From Legionellales bacterium (GTDB lineage: Bacteria > Pseudomonadota > Gammaproteobacteria > Legionellales > Legionellaceae), in contig JAPLRK010000072.1 of assembly GCA_026399195.1 (NCBI GenBank), positions 32,320 to 96,319 on the forward strand: a stretch of 64,000 nt of DNA, written 5' to 3'. Numbering within the stretch: the first letter of the stretch is position 1; every line of letters begins with the position of its first letter. The notes under the pieces are model-generated. The model made no database searches and was not told the DNA's origin. It saw only the letters and a list, made by a program, of their open reading frames with translations. Below are positions 36,790-46,655 of this stretch, piece after piece. The position numbers and the translations under genes are program-made.

Positions 36790-37848
36790 ATGAAAAATAG
36801 AATAAAATACGGGTTGATATTAGTGTTTTTTTTTGGAGCCACTCAGCACGTCTTATCCCAGGGCGTGGCGCTAAATAACATACCCGATAAAACAACACTT
36901 TCTTCTAGTGTCCTCAATTTGGCTTTGTCTGTAAGCAATCAACAACGCAATAGCGCTTTGATAGGCAATACCCGAGATATTACCATCCAAAATGTTGGGA
37001 ATGAAATAGCCCTGGAGATCGCCATTCATTATCCAAACTGGCCCGCGGGGACCAGTGCCACAAGTACCTGCGATAGCCATCTGTCGCCAGCAGCGAGTTG
37101 TGTGATATCAATCCATCCGGGCCCTGAATCTTCATCCCATTGCGATAGAGGTACTTTAGCCATCCCCAGTACAATAACCATTAGTGCAAGGAATGCACCT
37201 GCGATAAAGTTCTATGTTATGATTTTAAGTTACGGGTGTATTTATCAAGGCGGCTATTTATTTTCAGTTAATGATAACTATGCTAAATATCCCAGGGATC
37301 TCAGCATTGGCGGTAAAGTAGTCTCACTCAACGATCAAACGTATGCTATCGCTTGGGACTCGAGTATTGGCTGTACTACAGAGCCTTATAATAACTGTGC
37401 CATCACCCTCGCAAACAGTATTGAAAATGGAAATTATTATTTTCCAACGACAAAAAAAATTGACCCTGATGGAAATACCTATCGAATCTATCATCAACTA
37501 TCAGATACGTTAAGTTATGCTGCGGGCATTTGCAGACAAAACAGTGTTGGTTACTCTGATTGGTATCTACCCGCAATTTGCGAGTTAGGATACTACACCC
37601 CAAGTTCCCTAAACGATTCAGGATGCGGAACAGAATCTGCTCCCTATATGCAAAATATTTTATCCAATTTAACCAATGATCACATTGGAAATCTAGGGGG
37701 ATTGTATTGGAGTTCCACTGAAGATGGCTATAGTCCCAATATAAATGCTTGGTTTCAATACACTGCTGGTGGTGGAGATAGCTTTCAATCTGGAGCTAAT
37801 AAAGCAAGTCAAATCGGCGTTCGCTGTGTTCGCGCGGTGACACCTTAG
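36790..37848 (+). CDS. Exported protein with Lcl/DUF1566 C-terminal domain
   Basis: 352 residues with a signal peptide (GLILVFFFGATQHVLS). The N-terminal half is beta-rich (ITIQNVGNEIALEIAI, then a Cys-containing Ser/Pro segment), like an Ig-type surface domain. The C-terminal half has the DUF1566/Lcl signature: GYSDWYLPAICELGYY, LYWSSTEDG, and final GVRCVRAVTP. In Legionella this domain ends the collagen-like adhesin Lcl and many related exported proteins. A role in attachment is plausible. Confidence 0.75.
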   Translation: MKNRIKYGLILVFFFGATQHVLSQGVALNNIPDKTTLSSSVLNLALSVSNQQRNSALIGNTRDITIQNVGNEIALEIAIHYPNWPAGTSATSTCDSHLSPAASCVISIHPGPESSSHCDRGTLAIPSTITISARNAPAIKFYVMILSYGCIYQGGYLFSVNDNYAKYPRDLSIGGKVVSLNDQTYAIAWDSSIGCTTEPYNNCAITLANSIENGNYYFPTTKKIDPDGNTYRIYHQLSDTLSYAAGICRQNSVGYSDWYLPAICELGYYTPSSLNDSGCGTESAPYMQNILSNLTNDHIGNLGGLYWSSTEDGYSPNINAWFQYTAGGGDSFQSGANKASQIGVRCVRAVTP

Positions 37849-37946
37849 ATCATGTATTTCATTGGACATTGGCCCCCTTGTATTGACAAAGACACACTTA
37901 TATCTTAATATGCTCAAAAATAGACCCATTTTTTGAGGGCAATAGT

Positions 37947-38813
37947 ATGCCATATCAAGAGATTGTTTCATTTAGGAAAATGCACTCGACATTGCGTCTC
38001 AGAGAGCACTTGCTCACTAATGCACAATATATCTCCGTCCTTGCGACTGACTTTGATTTGATCAGAGCACGTCTCAAAACGCCGAGATCCCTTCATTTTT
38101 ATGATGCGTTACATGAACAAATTTATAAGGATATTTTGTTACCTTATGAAAATATTTGCCTAAAACGAAATTTTATCGCACTTTTTTCTGGTTATACTCC
38201 CCGTAAAATGTTGAATTTAAGAAATTGTCAAACACTTTTAAATCAGGCCTTAGTCAACATAAGTGAGATTATTAGGCTTTTGATTAAAAGAAAAGCCCCC
38301 CACATTCACTTACAGATTGAGATCTTGAATCTCACATTGTCAACCATTTTAGAGCATATGCATCACGTGATGCCATGGCATAAAGAACTTACCAAAATTG
38401 TTCGAGACATCAGAACAGCACGGGATTCGAGTCATATCAAAAAACAATTTGATTTCAACTTTGATAAGCAAGAATTGATTGTAACCATGCGCGTTGCTCC
38501 AACAGCCCATAAACCTTTGATCTCAGAAAAAACAAGCCCTCACCATCAAGAAAGCCCCATCATGGGGGCTCCCTTAAAAGCACCCATCGGCCAACGCCAA
38601 ATCGCTTCAGCTTCTATCTCACCCTTATCTACAAAACACTCACCCACCAGTAAACCAACGTTAACAGATATGCCTCCTTCTTTTGCACTATACAAACAAA
38701 AATCAGATGAGTTTTCTCCTAAGTTCTTCTCTCCTGAGGCTGAAAAAATACAACAAGCTCCAACCGCATTTGTTTCTCCCTTTGCAACAGACGAAATTCT
38801 AGGCGCTGCATAA
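37947..38813 (+). CDS. Hypothetical protein with disordered C-terminal third
   Basis: 288 residues, not recognised. The first 185 residues look helical (FYDALHEQIYKDILL, INISEIIRLLIKR-like segments). The remaining 100 are rich in Ser, Pro and Lys and probably disordered (ISPLSTKHSPTSKPTLTDMP). There is no signal peptide or membrane helix. GAGGG precedes the ATG. Effector-like by composition only. Confidence 0.65.
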   Translation: MPYQEIVSFRKMHSTLRLREHLLTNAQYISVLATDFDLIRARLKTPRSLHFYDALHEQIYKDILLPYENICLKRNFIALFSGYTPRKMLNLRNCQTLLNQALVNISEIIRLLIKRKAPHIHLQIEILNLTLSTILEHMHHVMPWHKELTKIVRDIRTARDSSHIKKQFDFNFDKQELIVTMRVAPTAHKPLISEKTSPHHQESPIMGAPLKAPIGQRQIASASISPLSTKHSPTSKPTLTDMPPSFALYKQKSDEFSPKFFSPEAEKIQQAPTAFVSPFATDEILGAA

Positions 38814-38867
38814 AGTCCAGCTAATTTTGGTGAGTTTAACATTGCAAATGCGCTATGACAGAAGCGA

Positions 38868-40217
38868 CTAATTAACAATAGAACACCGACCTGAGTTAGC
38901 GCGATGGCGTGGATCAAAGACGGCGGCAATCAAACGTACAGCCATGCGATCTTCGGTGGTGATTTGAATGCGGTTGTTCTTCACCTCAGCAATGTCGCAG
39001 TAGGGTGTTTGGTTTAGGTGAGTGATCTCTTCTTGAAAATAAGTTGGGCATAGGCCAAAGTTGTGGCATATCTTATCAAGATCAACCGCCATATAGCACA
39101 TGAGCGCATCGATGATCTTTTTTCGAATCAAATCCTCTCTTGTGAATGTCCACCCTCTAAGACTCGCTAAGGTGTTTTTTTGAATGGCATTTCGATACTC
39201 CGTCAGGCTAACCTTATTCTGAAGATACCCCTCCGGAAATTGGCTGATCGATGAAGCCCCTATTCCAATTAAAACCTCTGGGGGATTGGCAACATAACCC
39301 TGAAAATTACGACCCAGCGTGTGCTCATGTAAAGCTAAGCTTAAGGAATCCGTATTTTTTGCAAAATGATCAATGCCAATAGTGGTATAACCTTGTGCAT
39401 TAAGTTGTTGGCAAGCCAAGTGATAAAGCGCTAATTTTTCAGTGGGGCTTGGGAGTGATTTGGAATCAATCATCTGTTGATGTTTTTTTAAATGTGGGAG
39501 ATGAGCGTAAGAAAAAAGTGCAATTCGGGATGGACTCAATTCAATCACTTTGTCGATGGTGTCTTTGAAGCGTGTCGGGGTTTGAAGGGGCAAGCCATAG
39601 ATTAAATCGAAGTTGATGTCATTAAGATTGACCCTATATAGCTCATCGATTAAAGAGGAAACCATCGAAAAAGGCTGTATGCGATGGATAGCTTCTTGAA
39701 CCATGGGGTCAAAATCCTGTATCCCCAAACTGACTCGGTTAAATCCAAGTGAAGCGAACGTTTGAACCTGCGCATAGCTTGTTGTACGGGGATCAAGCTC
39801 TATGGCTAACTCTTCTAGAGAATGAGATGAGCATAAGGTTTTCATGCCATTCATGATCTCTGTTAAATCAACAGTAGAGAGCATGTTTGGTGATCCGCCT
39901 CCAAAATGCACACTGTGCAGCAGGGCATTAGAAGGGATAAGTTGCTTTAAAAGCGTCATTTCCTGTAACAACAGAGCTGCATAATCAGATACTTTGTGTT
40001 CATCTTGGGTTATTTTGGTGTGGCAACCACAAAACCAACAAAGTTTCTTGCAAAAAGGAACATGAACATAAAAGGACACACGGGTGCCTGGTTGAATGGC
40101 TTGTAGCCATTTTGTGTGCTCATCTCGATTTGTTGCCGATGAAAAATGAATAGCAGGAGGATAGCTTGTGTACCTCGGGGCTTCTTGTTCTTGCCAGTTA
40201 AGGGGTGACTTGTTCAT
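38868..40217 (-). CDS. hemN: Oxygen-independent coproporphyrinogen III oxidase
   Basis: Radical SAM enzyme of heme synthesis that makes protoporphyrinogen IX without O2. The N-terminus has APRYTSYPPAIHF, and the cluster motif is FCKKLCWFCGCHTK (CxxxCxxC, about residues 56-63), followed by VHFGGGSPNML and RVSLGIQDFDP. At 449 residues it is HemN proper rather than the shorter HemW. Two nucleotides after engB, so cotranscribed. Confidence 0.94.
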   Translation of the reverse strand: MNKSPLNWQEQEAPRYTSYPPAIHFSSATNRDEHTKWLQAIQPGTRVSFYVHVPFCKKLCWFCGCHTKITQDEHKVSDYAALLLQEMTLLKQLIPSNALLHSVHFGGGSPNMLSTVDLTEIMNGMKTLCSSHSLEELAIELDPRTTSYAQVQTFASLGFNRVSLGIQDFDPMVQEAIHRIQPFSMVSSLIDELYRVNLNDINFDLIYGLPLQTPTRFKDTIDKVIELSPSRIALFSYAHLPHLKKHQQMIDSKSLPSPTEKLALYHLACQQLNAQGYTTIGIDHFAKNTDSLSLALHEHTLGRNFQGYVANPPEVLIGIGASSISQFPEGYLQNKVSLTEYRNAIQKNTLASLRGWTFTREDLIRKKIIDALMCYMAVDLDKICHNFGLCPTYFQEEITHLNQTPYCDIAEVKNNRIQITTEDRMAVRLIAAVFDPRHRANSGRCSIVN

Positions 40218-40218
40218 T

Positions 40219-40821
40219 TTAGGGAACCATATCCATCCATTGATTCATAACCCCGATAAGCTCATCAACCCCTTGTTTTTTTGATGAAGAAAAAGCTTGG
40301 ATGGTCACCTCCATGAGCTCGTAGTGTTTGCGCACTTGTCTTAATGTTTCAAGGACTTGGCTACGGCTGAGTTTGTCCGCTTTGGTCAACAAAACATGCA
40401 CAGGCAATGTTTGGGTTAAGGCCCAATCGATCATCGATTGATCAAGCTCTTTCAAAGGGTGTCTAATGTCCATCAACAACACCAAGCCCTTAAGGCTTTG
40501 CCGCACTTCAAGAAAATGCGCCAAATGCACTTGCCATTCCCGTTTCACCGAGAGCGCCACTTTAGCATATCCATAGCCGGGGAGATCAATCAAACGCCGC
40601 GTATCATCGGCCAATGTAAACACATTGATCAATTGTGTCCGTCCCGGAGTCTTACTGGTTCGCGCCAATTGACGACACCCAGTCAAACAATTCAACGCAC
40701 TGGATTTTCCAGCATTAGAACGTCCGGCAAAAGCAACTTCATATCCCTCATCTTTGGGAAGTTGTTCGACACGTGCCGCACTTTTTAAGAATTTAGCCGA
40801 GGTATAAGGATTCGTTAACAT
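40219..40821 (-). CDS. engB: Ribosome biogenesis GTP-binding protein EngB/YsxC
   Basis: Small TRAFAC GTPase for 50S assembly. P-loop is FAGRSNAGKSSALN (about residues 30-43), followed by TSKTPGRTQLINVF (switch I), DLPGYGYAKV (switch II) and LTKADKLSR (NKxD variant TKAD). 200 residues, typical. Confidence 0.95.
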   Translation of the reverse strand: MLTNPYTSAKFLKSAARVEQLPKDEGYEVAFAGRSNAGKSSALNCLTGCRQLARTSKTPGRTQLINVFTLADDTRRLIDLPGYGYAKVALSVKREWQVHLAHFLEVRQSLKGLVLLMDIRHPLKELDQSMIDWALTQTLPVHVLLTKADKLSRSQVLETLRQVRKHYELMEVTIQAFSSSKKQGVDELIGVMNQWMDMVP

Positions 40822-40856
40822 CGTTTTCGTCTTGGTAGGGTTAAAACATGCGGGCT

Positions 40857-41654
40857 CTAATCAAACAAATTTTTGGTAGGCACACCCTTTTTAAAAATAT
40901 GATTCGCCGAAGCTTGCACCGTTGGCAACAGAATCATTTCCGAAACATTTGCATGTATTGGTCTGGTTGCACAATACACTATTGCATCCGCAATGTCTTC
41001 TGCCGTGAGTGGGGTAAAAGACTGATAAAACTGATCTGATTTTACCTTATCTTTCCAACGGACTTCACTAAATTCTGTGTGCACAGCCCCAGGATCAACT
41101 TCACTCACACGCAAGCCTGTACCCAACAAATCAATTTGCATCGATTTTGAAATGGCTTTCACCGCATGTTTTGTTGCCCCATAAATATTTCCCGTTGGAT
41201 AATATTCGTGTCCGGCAATAGAACCTATGTTAATAATGTGCCCTTCCCCTCTGGCGATCATCCGAGGCAGTATGGCGCGTGTCACATAGAGTAAACCTTT
41301 GATGTTTGTGTCAATCATTTGTTCCCAATGTGCCACATGACCGTCTTGAATATTGGTGCTGTCCAGGGCTAACCCTGCATTATTGATCAGCAAATAAATA
41401 TCCCTCCAAGGTGTGGGTAACGTTTCAATTTGAAGTTGAACCTGATCCTTATCTTGAACATCTAAAGTTATCGGCAAAACCTCCGTATGCCATTTGGCTT
41501 TCAACTCTTTGGCGATGATGCTCAATCTATCCATTCTCCGGGCGGTTAAGATTAACTTAGCACCCAAGCTTGCAAATTGATACGCAGCGGCCTTACCTAT
41601 CCCACTCGAAGCCCCAGTGATGAAGACAATTTTATCTTTCAAGTGTATGCCCAT
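40857..41654 (-). CDS. Short-chain dehydrogenase/reductase (YdfG-like)
   Basis: Classical SDR. It has ITGASSGIGKAAAYQFA (cofactor loop), TARRMDRL (Arg after strand 2, favouring NADP), NNAGLAL, catalytic Ser in NIGSIAGHEYYP and YGATKHAVKA (YxxxK). The best relatives by motif are YdfG-type 3-hydroxy acid/serine dehydrogenases. ATG at 41654 is preferred. Its only ribosome binding site, GGGAGGG, is part of a GGATCGGGAGG repeat immediately upstream. It is divergent from nadD. Confidence 0.88.
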   Translation of the reverse strand: MGIHLKDKIVFITGASSGIGKAAAYQFASLGAKLILTARRMDRLSIIAKELKAKWHTEVLPITLDVQDKDQVQLQIETLPTPWRDIYLLINNAGLALDSTNIQDGHVAHWEQMIDTNIKGLLYVTRAILPRMIARGEGHIINIGSIAGHEYYPTGNIYGATKHAVKAISKSMQIDLLGTGLRVSEVDPGAVHTEFSEVRWKDKVKSDQFYQSFTPLTAEDIADAIVYCATRPIHANVSEMILLPTVQASANHIFKKGVPTKNLFD

Positions 41655-41657
41655 TAT

Positions 41658-41673
41658 CCCTCCCGATCCTAAC
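41658..41673. repeat. GGATCGGGA-family repeat supplying the SDR ribosome binding site
   Basis: On the minus strand, CGTTAGGATCGGGAGGG ends 3 nt before the SDR ATG. Confidence 0.6.
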
Positions 41674-41722
41674 GTTTTGAGCTTAACAATATTTATCATG
41701 ATTTGAAATCCCTCTTTGTCTC

Positions 41723-41751
41723 TTGCGTGCCTTTTACCCTTATGCTATAGC
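41723..41751 (+). promoter_or_regulatory. Possible sigma-70 promoter for nadD
   Basis: TTGCGT (41723-41728), 17-bp spacer, TATAGC (41746-41751), 41 nt before the nadD ATG. Moderate match. Confidence 0.4.
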
Positions 41752-41792
41752 TGGTAAAGAACACCATAAAGAGTCTTATCAAGGTGGATAAC

Positions 41793-42437
41793 ATGCGTAG
41801 TTTCTTGATCTATGGCGGCACATTCGATCCTCCCCATCAGGGCCATCTAAAAACCGCCATCACCATCCAACATCACTTGCCTTTTAAACATTTTTTATTT
41901 TTACCCTGTAAAACACCCCTGTTGAAACAAACGGCCGTCGCGACGCCCTTGCAACGCATTCACATGCTGAAGCTTGTTTTAAAAGAGCACAAAGAATTTT
42001 CAATCGACACACGTGAGATCACCCGAAACGCACCGTCTTATATGGTGGATACGTTGACGAGCTTTCGAGAAGAGTTGGGAGATTGCGCTCCAATCACCTT
42101 GTGCCTTGGAATGGATGCTTTTTTACAATTACCCGCGTGGCATGCGTTTGAAAAAATCTTAACCCTAAGCCACTTGTTGGTTCTCCATCGAGCCAACTTT
42201 TCTGAGAGTCCTTTACCAGAATCTCTTCAACAATTATTATCCATCCACGAAACCTTCAGCCCGGAAGATCTCTTCACACGCCCCTGTGGCAAAATATATC
42301 GCTTAGATGCGGGACATTATCCTATCTCATCGAGCCAAATTCGAGACGACATACGAGCAGGAAAGAACGTTGAAGCGTATCTTCCTGCTCGGGTGGCAAG
42401 TTACATTTTTAAGCAGAATTTATACTGTGCGCCTTAA
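41793..42437 (+). CDS. nadD: Nicotinate-nucleotide adenylyltransferase
   Basis: Adenylates nicotinate mononucleotide in NAD synthesis. Nucleotidyltransferase start IYGGTFDPPHQGHLK, then LPCKTPLLKQ, and the second signature ISSSQIRDDIRAG near the C-terminus. ATG at 41793 is preferred, with AAGGTGG upstream, over GTG 41784. 214 residues. The end overlaps the convergent exported gene by 4 nt and contains a TATACTGTGCGC arm that encodes the final residues. Confidence 0.93.
   Translation: MRSFLIYGGTFDPPHQGHLKTAITIQHHLPFKHFLFLPCKTPLLKQTAVATPLQRIHMLKLVLKEHKEFSIDTREITRNAPSYMVDTLTSFREELGDCAPITLCLGMDAFLQLPAWHAFEKILTLSHLLVLHRANFSESPLPESLQQLLSIHETFSPEDLFTRPCGKIYRLDAGHYPISSSQIRDDIRAGKNVEAYLPARVASYIFKQNLYCAP
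42421..42432. repeat. TATACTGTGCGC repeat arm at the nadD end
   Basis: Exact 12-bp arm of the palindrome at 11670, inside the last codons of nadD and next to the end of the convergent gene. Confidence 0.6.
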
Positions 42438-42856
42438 GCCAGACCATGCTCTCGAATAGAGCAACCCGTCTTGTTCACAACAATCACATCCCCTGTGGCC
42501 ACTTTAGTTTGCAGATTGCTGCATGAAGCCGCGTCAAAAGGGTACCCTTGCGCTTCAGTAGCTGCATTTAAGGTGATGGTGAACAGGAATGTATTTTCGG
42601 TGGTGAGCAATGATGTGATACTTAACACTTTGATGTACTTTGCCATCACACCGCCTAATTTATGGGCAATATAAGCACAGTCCATGGACTCCACAGGATA
42701 TGGCGAGACACAATTTGCACCGTACTGCTGCTTCCAATCGATATCGATTTTATCAGTATCCAACAAATCCCCTTGTATTAAGCCAAAATGACCCGCCATT
42801 GCCAGCGGTGCGCTTAAAAGACAAGCCAAACCTGTCATCACAATGCTCTTTCTCAT
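42434..42856 (-). CDS. Small exported protein, unknown function
   Basis: 140 residues with a signal peptide (VMTGLACLLSAPLAMA-G). The mature part has four cysteines (NCVSPYPVESMDC, ASCSNLQTKV, TGCSIREHG), likely two disulfides. AAGGAG precedes the ATG. No family recognised. Confidence 0.72.
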   Translation of the reverse strand: MRKSIVMTGLACLLSAPLAMAGHFGLIQGDLLDTDKIDIDWKQQYGANCVSPYPVESMDCAYIAHKLGGVMAKYIKVLSITSLLTTENTFLFTITLNAATEAQGYPFDAASCSNLQTKVATGDVIVVNKTGCSIREHGLA

Positions 42857-42992
42857 GAGTGTGCTCCTTTGTTAAATATGAGCGCACAAAATATCAGAAA
42901 ATACGGGCGTTGAATAGGCACAATCCTAGTACTATTCTCTGACAACAGTAATTATAATACATTATGGCGAAACAACTGATGGGAAGCTTCTC

Positions 42993-44813
42993 ATGCGTGA
43001 TATTTGCAATGCTCTATTGTTAAAAGCCCGTCAACTCGACGATGATGGGCAATTGCCCCAAGCCATCCTTTGCTATGAAGAACTACTCCAAAGCGCCCCA
43101 GAACACCTAGAGGCTCTTTGTTGTCTCGCCGAAATCTACGCCAAACTCAATGACATGCCAAACACCATCCTCATGTTGAGCCGGGCTTTGGCGCTCAACA
43201 CCGCCGATCCTCGCCTGCATAACAATCTGGCCAATGCTTATAAAAAATCACATGATCTGGACAAAGCATTTCACCACTATCTCAACGCATTACAAATAGA
43301 CCCACAGTATGCCGAAGCTCATCACAACCTGGCCATCTTGTATGCGCAACTTGGGGAAATCCCACAAGCCATCGAGCATTATCAAATAACGCTGCAAATT
43401 TCTCCAGATTTTTGGCCTGCACATCACCATTTGGGTCTGTTATTTCTAAAACAAAATGAGTTTGAAGACGCCATGACACAATTCAAGCAGGTGCTTGCAA
43501 CTCATCCAAGCCACCTGGAGGCGCATTTTTATATCGGTGTGCTTCACTTGGAAGCATCTCAAGCACGTAGGTGCACCACTTCATCCAATAGCTTGCAAGA
43601 AATCCCCTCATACGCCCTGCGGGCACCTTCTCCCCATGTCTTGGGAGAAGGGAATAAGGAAGGAAGTTATTCAGAAGCCAATGAACTCCTTGAAGCAGAG
43701 CAGGCCTTTCAACAAGTTTTAGAAACAAACCCTGAACACATTCAAGCCATCATTAACTTAGGGGTTATCTCGCTCAAACGCGAGGAAGGACAACAGGCCA
43801 TCGAACACTTCACCCATGCCCTCGCCTTAGACAACAATGACCAGGATGCCAGAAACAATCTAGCTGCGACCTTCATGCACCATGACCGCTTTGAAAATGC
43901 GCTGATGCATTACGATGTGTTACAAAAAAAAGACCCTAACAACATCGAATATTTATACAATATGGGGGTAGCGCAAATGGCGCTTGGACATTTATCTGAA
44001 GCAAGTGCCCACTTTGAAGCCCTCTTAACCCTGCAAAAAGATCATTTTGCCGCATTAAATAATCTAGCCGCGATTCATATTCGATTAGGTCAACGAGACA
44101 AAGCCATCGTTTTGCTCCAATTGGCTGTTGCCGCAAATCCTAAAGACGAAGCCAGCCGGTTCATGCTAAGCGCACTTAGCCCAGGTCTTAGCTCGAGAGA
44201 AGCTTGCCCTACGTACGTATGTAACCTCTTTAATAATTACGCGCTCTATTATGATCACCACATGCATGAGACTCTAAACTATGCCCTGCCACAGATCATC
44301 GGACATCTATTACACCTTGAGCATATTCATCACGTCAAAAACGCCCTAGACTTAGGCTGTGGCACCGGCTTATGTGGGAGTGTGCTAAAGGAATGCTCGG
44401 AACACTTAACGGGTGTTGATATTTCCACCAAAATGCTGGCGCATGCGCGTCAAAAAGCGCTCTATGACACGCTGATTGAAGATGAAATTCATCACTTTTT
44501 ACACTTTGACAAGGAAAAGTATGATCTGGTGCTGGTCGCCGATGTGCTCCCTTATTTAGGCGATTTAGAGACCCTCTTTTCGGCACTACGCGACCACATG
44601 ATGAATCAAGGGGTATTCATTTTTACTCATGAGCTTAGCGATACCAGTCCCTTTCAATTACAAGAAACCGCCCGATTTAGCCATCACCCAGAGTATATCA
44701 AGACCTTATGCGAGAAAAACGGCTTTCAAATCGTACACAACGAACAAGTGATTGCACGTACACAAAACCAACAGGGACTACCAGTAAACCTTTATATGAC
44801 TTTAAAACGGTAA
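42993..44813 (+). CDS. TPR protein with C-terminal SAM-dependent methyltransferase
   Basis: 606 residues. About ten TPR units (e.g. AILCYEELLQSAPEHLEALC, YKKSHDLDKAFHHYLNALQI) are followed from about residue 395 by a class I methyltransferase: ALDLGCGTGLCGSVL, GVDISTKMLAHAR and DLVLVADVLPYL. Its architecture resembles TPR-fused methyltransferases of unknown protein or small-molecule substrate. Between residues 187 and 228 a foreign segment interrupts a TPR helix pair (LHLE...NELLEAEQAF). It is a translated copy of a palindromic repeat, see 43551. The gene ends 12 nt inside the convergent algC 3' end. Confidence 0.85.
   Translation: MRDICNALLLKARQLDDDGQLPQAILCYEELLQSAPEHLEALCCLAEIYAKLNDMPNTILMLSRALALNTADPRLHNNLANAYKKSHDLDKAFHHYLNALQIDPQYAEAHHNLAILYAQLGEIPQAIEHYQITLQISPDFWPAHHHLGLLFLKQNEFEDAMTQFKQVLATHPSHLEAHFYIGVLHLEASQARRCTTSSNSLQEIPSYALRAPSPHVLGEGNKEGSYSEANELLEAEQAFQQVLETNPEHIQAIINLGVISLKREEGQQAIEHFTHALALDNNDQDARNNLAATFMHHDRFENALMHYDVLQKKDPNNIEYLYNMGVAQMALGHLSEASAHFEALLTLQKDHFAALNNLAAIHIRLGQRDKAIVLLQLAVAANPKDEASRFMLSALSPGLSSREACPTYVCNLFNNYALYYDHHMHETLNYALPQIIGHLLHLEHIHHVKNALDLGCGTGLCGSVLKECSEHLTGVDISTKMLAHARQKALYDTLIEDEIHHFLHFDKEKYDLVLVADVLPYLGDLETLFSALRDHMMNQGVFIFTHELSDTSPFQLQETARFSHHPEYIKTLCEKNGFQIVHNEQVIARTQNQQGLPVNLYMTLKR
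43551..43671. repeat. Palindromic element inserted in frame in the TPR gene
   Basis: GCATCTCAAGCACGTAGGTG and the following 22 nt match the ogt-end repeat. They continue into GCCCTGCGGGC and CCTTCTCCC...GGGAGAAGG, two small palindromes. Translated in frame as about 42 extra residues. Confidence 0.75.
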
Positions 44814-46202
44814 TTTTAAATTCTTATTCATAGCCAACAGCTGATGTTTGAATAAAGCTTGAATCTCACTGAGACTCTCACCATCCTTTGCTTCAAACCG
44901 TGCCACAAGACATGGGGTCGTGTTTGATGCTCGAATAAGTCCCCAACCATGCACAAATTCAACGCGAAGCCCATCGATCACAATGCGCCGAGACTCCGGG
45001 AAATGAGCTTCTTCACTGAATCGCTTCATGAAGGAGAATTTGTCTGCTTCATGGATAGGAATTTTGATTTCTGGGGTGTTGATGCTATTCGGAACGGCTG
45101 CAAATTGCTCGTGAAAAGTTTCGGAAGATTGGCTACCCATCTCAAGCAATCGACAGGCACTGTACAGGGCATCATCAAAACCATACCATCGATCTTTAAA
45201 AAACAAATGACCGCTCATTTCGCCAGCAAGAGCCGCTTGATGTTGCTTCATGATGCGCTTCACAATCGAATGCCCTGTTGGGCACATGATGCCTACCCCA
45301 CCTGCATTTTCAATCACTGTCGCCAAATGACTTGAACATTTGACATCATAAACAATCGTCGCCCCCGGCTGACTTTTTAACAGGTTTTCTGCATAAAACA
45401 TCATCAAACGATCAGGCCAAAGAACTTCCCCTAAATTCGTCACGACCCCTAACCTATCCGCGTCACCATCAAAAGCCAAACCCAAATCAGCACCATGGGC
45501 TGCAACACATGTCCGAAGATCTGTCAGATTTTCCAGGACTGTAGGATCAGGATGATGATTAGGAAAACTGCCATCAACCTCACAAAACAAAGGAATCACC
45601 TCGCAGCCCAGACGGGTGAGCACCTGAGGAATCGACGCGCCAGCAATCCCATTTCCACAGTCCACGACCACTTTCAAAGGTCGTGATAATTGAATGTCTC
45701 CTAAGATGCGAGACACATAGTCATCCATGATGTCGATGACGTGAAGCTCACCATGACCTGAGATCCTTTCACCCGTCTGCACCAAATCATAAAGCACATC
45801 GATCTCGGTTTGGGTTAACGAGTTCCCAGCCAACACCAATTTGATGCCATTATATTCTGCAGGATTATGGCTTCCCGTGACCATCAAGCCACTGTCCACT
45901 GAGCGCACATTCGTTGCAAAGTACATCACAGGCGTTGCTACAGCCCCCAGATCTAACACCGATATGCCACTGTCTAACAAGCCCTGTTTTAAAGCGTTTG
46001 CCATTTGATCGCTGCTTAAACGTGCATCACGCGCCAAAAAAATAGCCGAACGATCGAGTGCGCGCAACTTACAACTGACAGCCAATCCTATGCTATAAAA
46101 AGCATCTTCATCAAGCTCAACCCCTATGATGCCTCTGATGTCATAAGCTCTGAAGACGGAACGATCAACGAGTCGTTGTCGATATCGATGATGAACACTC
46201 AT
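44802..46202 (-). CDS. algC: Phosphomannomutase/phosphoglucomutase
   Basis: Interconverts mannose and glucose 1-/6-phosphates for polysaccharide and LPS precursors. FRAYDIRGIIG is at the N-terminus, the phosphoserine loop is VTGSHNPAEYNGIK (about residue 107), the metal site is AFDGDADRLGVV, and GEMSGHLFFKDRW binds sugar. 466 residues. It starts directly after the dut stop (TGA-ATG). coaBC-dut-algC is a common gammaproteobacterial order. It may feed the polysaccharide locus at 51-60 kb. Confidence 0.94.
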   Translation of the reverse strand: MSVHHRYRQRLVDRSVFRAYDIRGIIGVELDEDAFYSIGLAVSCKLRALDRSAIFLARDARLSSDQMANALKQGLLDSGISVLDLGAVATPVMYFATNVRSVDSGLMVTGSHNPAEYNGIKLVLAGNSLTQTEIDVLYDLVQTGERISGHGELHVIDIMDDYVSRILGDIQLSRPLKVVVDCGNGIAGASIPQVLTRLGCEVIPLFCEVDGSFPNHHPDPTVLENLTDLRTCVAAHGADLGLAFDGDADRLGVVTNLGEVLWPDRLMMFYAENLLKSQPGATIVYDVKCSSHLATVIENAGGVGIMCPTGHSIVKRIMKQHQAALAGEMSGHLFFKDRWYGFDDALYSACRLLEMGSQSSETFHEQFAAVPNSINTPEIKIPIHEADKFSFMKRFSEEAHFPESRRIVIDGLRVEFVHGWGLIRASNTTPCLVARFEAKDGESLSEIQALFKHQLLAMNKNLKLPF

Positions 46203-46655
46203 TCATTGTCTCCCTGAGCTGCCAAACCCACTCGTGCCACGAGGGGTATCTGTGAAAGATTCTACCACACTGAATTCAGCTTTGATCACCGGTAAAAACA
46301 CCAATTGTGCGATTCTATCTCCCGGATGAATCGTAAAATGGTCTGCACTGCGATTCCAGCAAGAGATTTTGAGTTCACCCTGATAATCTGAATCAATCAA
46401 TCCCACCAAATTACCTAACACAATCCCATGCTTATGACCCAATCCTGATCGTGGCAAAATCACGGCGGCCACATCCGGCGTTGCGATATGAATGGCAATA
46501 CCCGTGGGCAATAACACCGTCTCTGAAGGGGCTATTTGAAGAGGTTCATCCAAACAAACGCGCAAATCAATCCCTGCGGAACCGTCTGTGGCATAGGTTG
46601 GCAAAGAAATAGTATCCCCCACGCGTGGGTCAAGAATTTTTAATTGAATGTTCAT
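46203..46655 (-). CDS. dut: dUTP diphosphatase
   Basis: Trimeric dUTPase of 150 residues. Motifs 1-5 are present: [50 protein letters not shown] and [11 protein letters not shown]. Start overlaps the coaBC stop (ATGA). Confidence 0.95.
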   Translation of the reverse strand: MNIQLKILDPRVGDTISLPTYATDGSAGIDLRVCLDEPLQIAPSETVLLPTGIAIHIATPDVAAVILPRSGLGHKHGIVLGNLVGLIDSDYQGELKISCWNRSADHFTIHPGDRIAQLVFLPVIKAEFSVVESFTDTPRGTSGFGSSGRQ

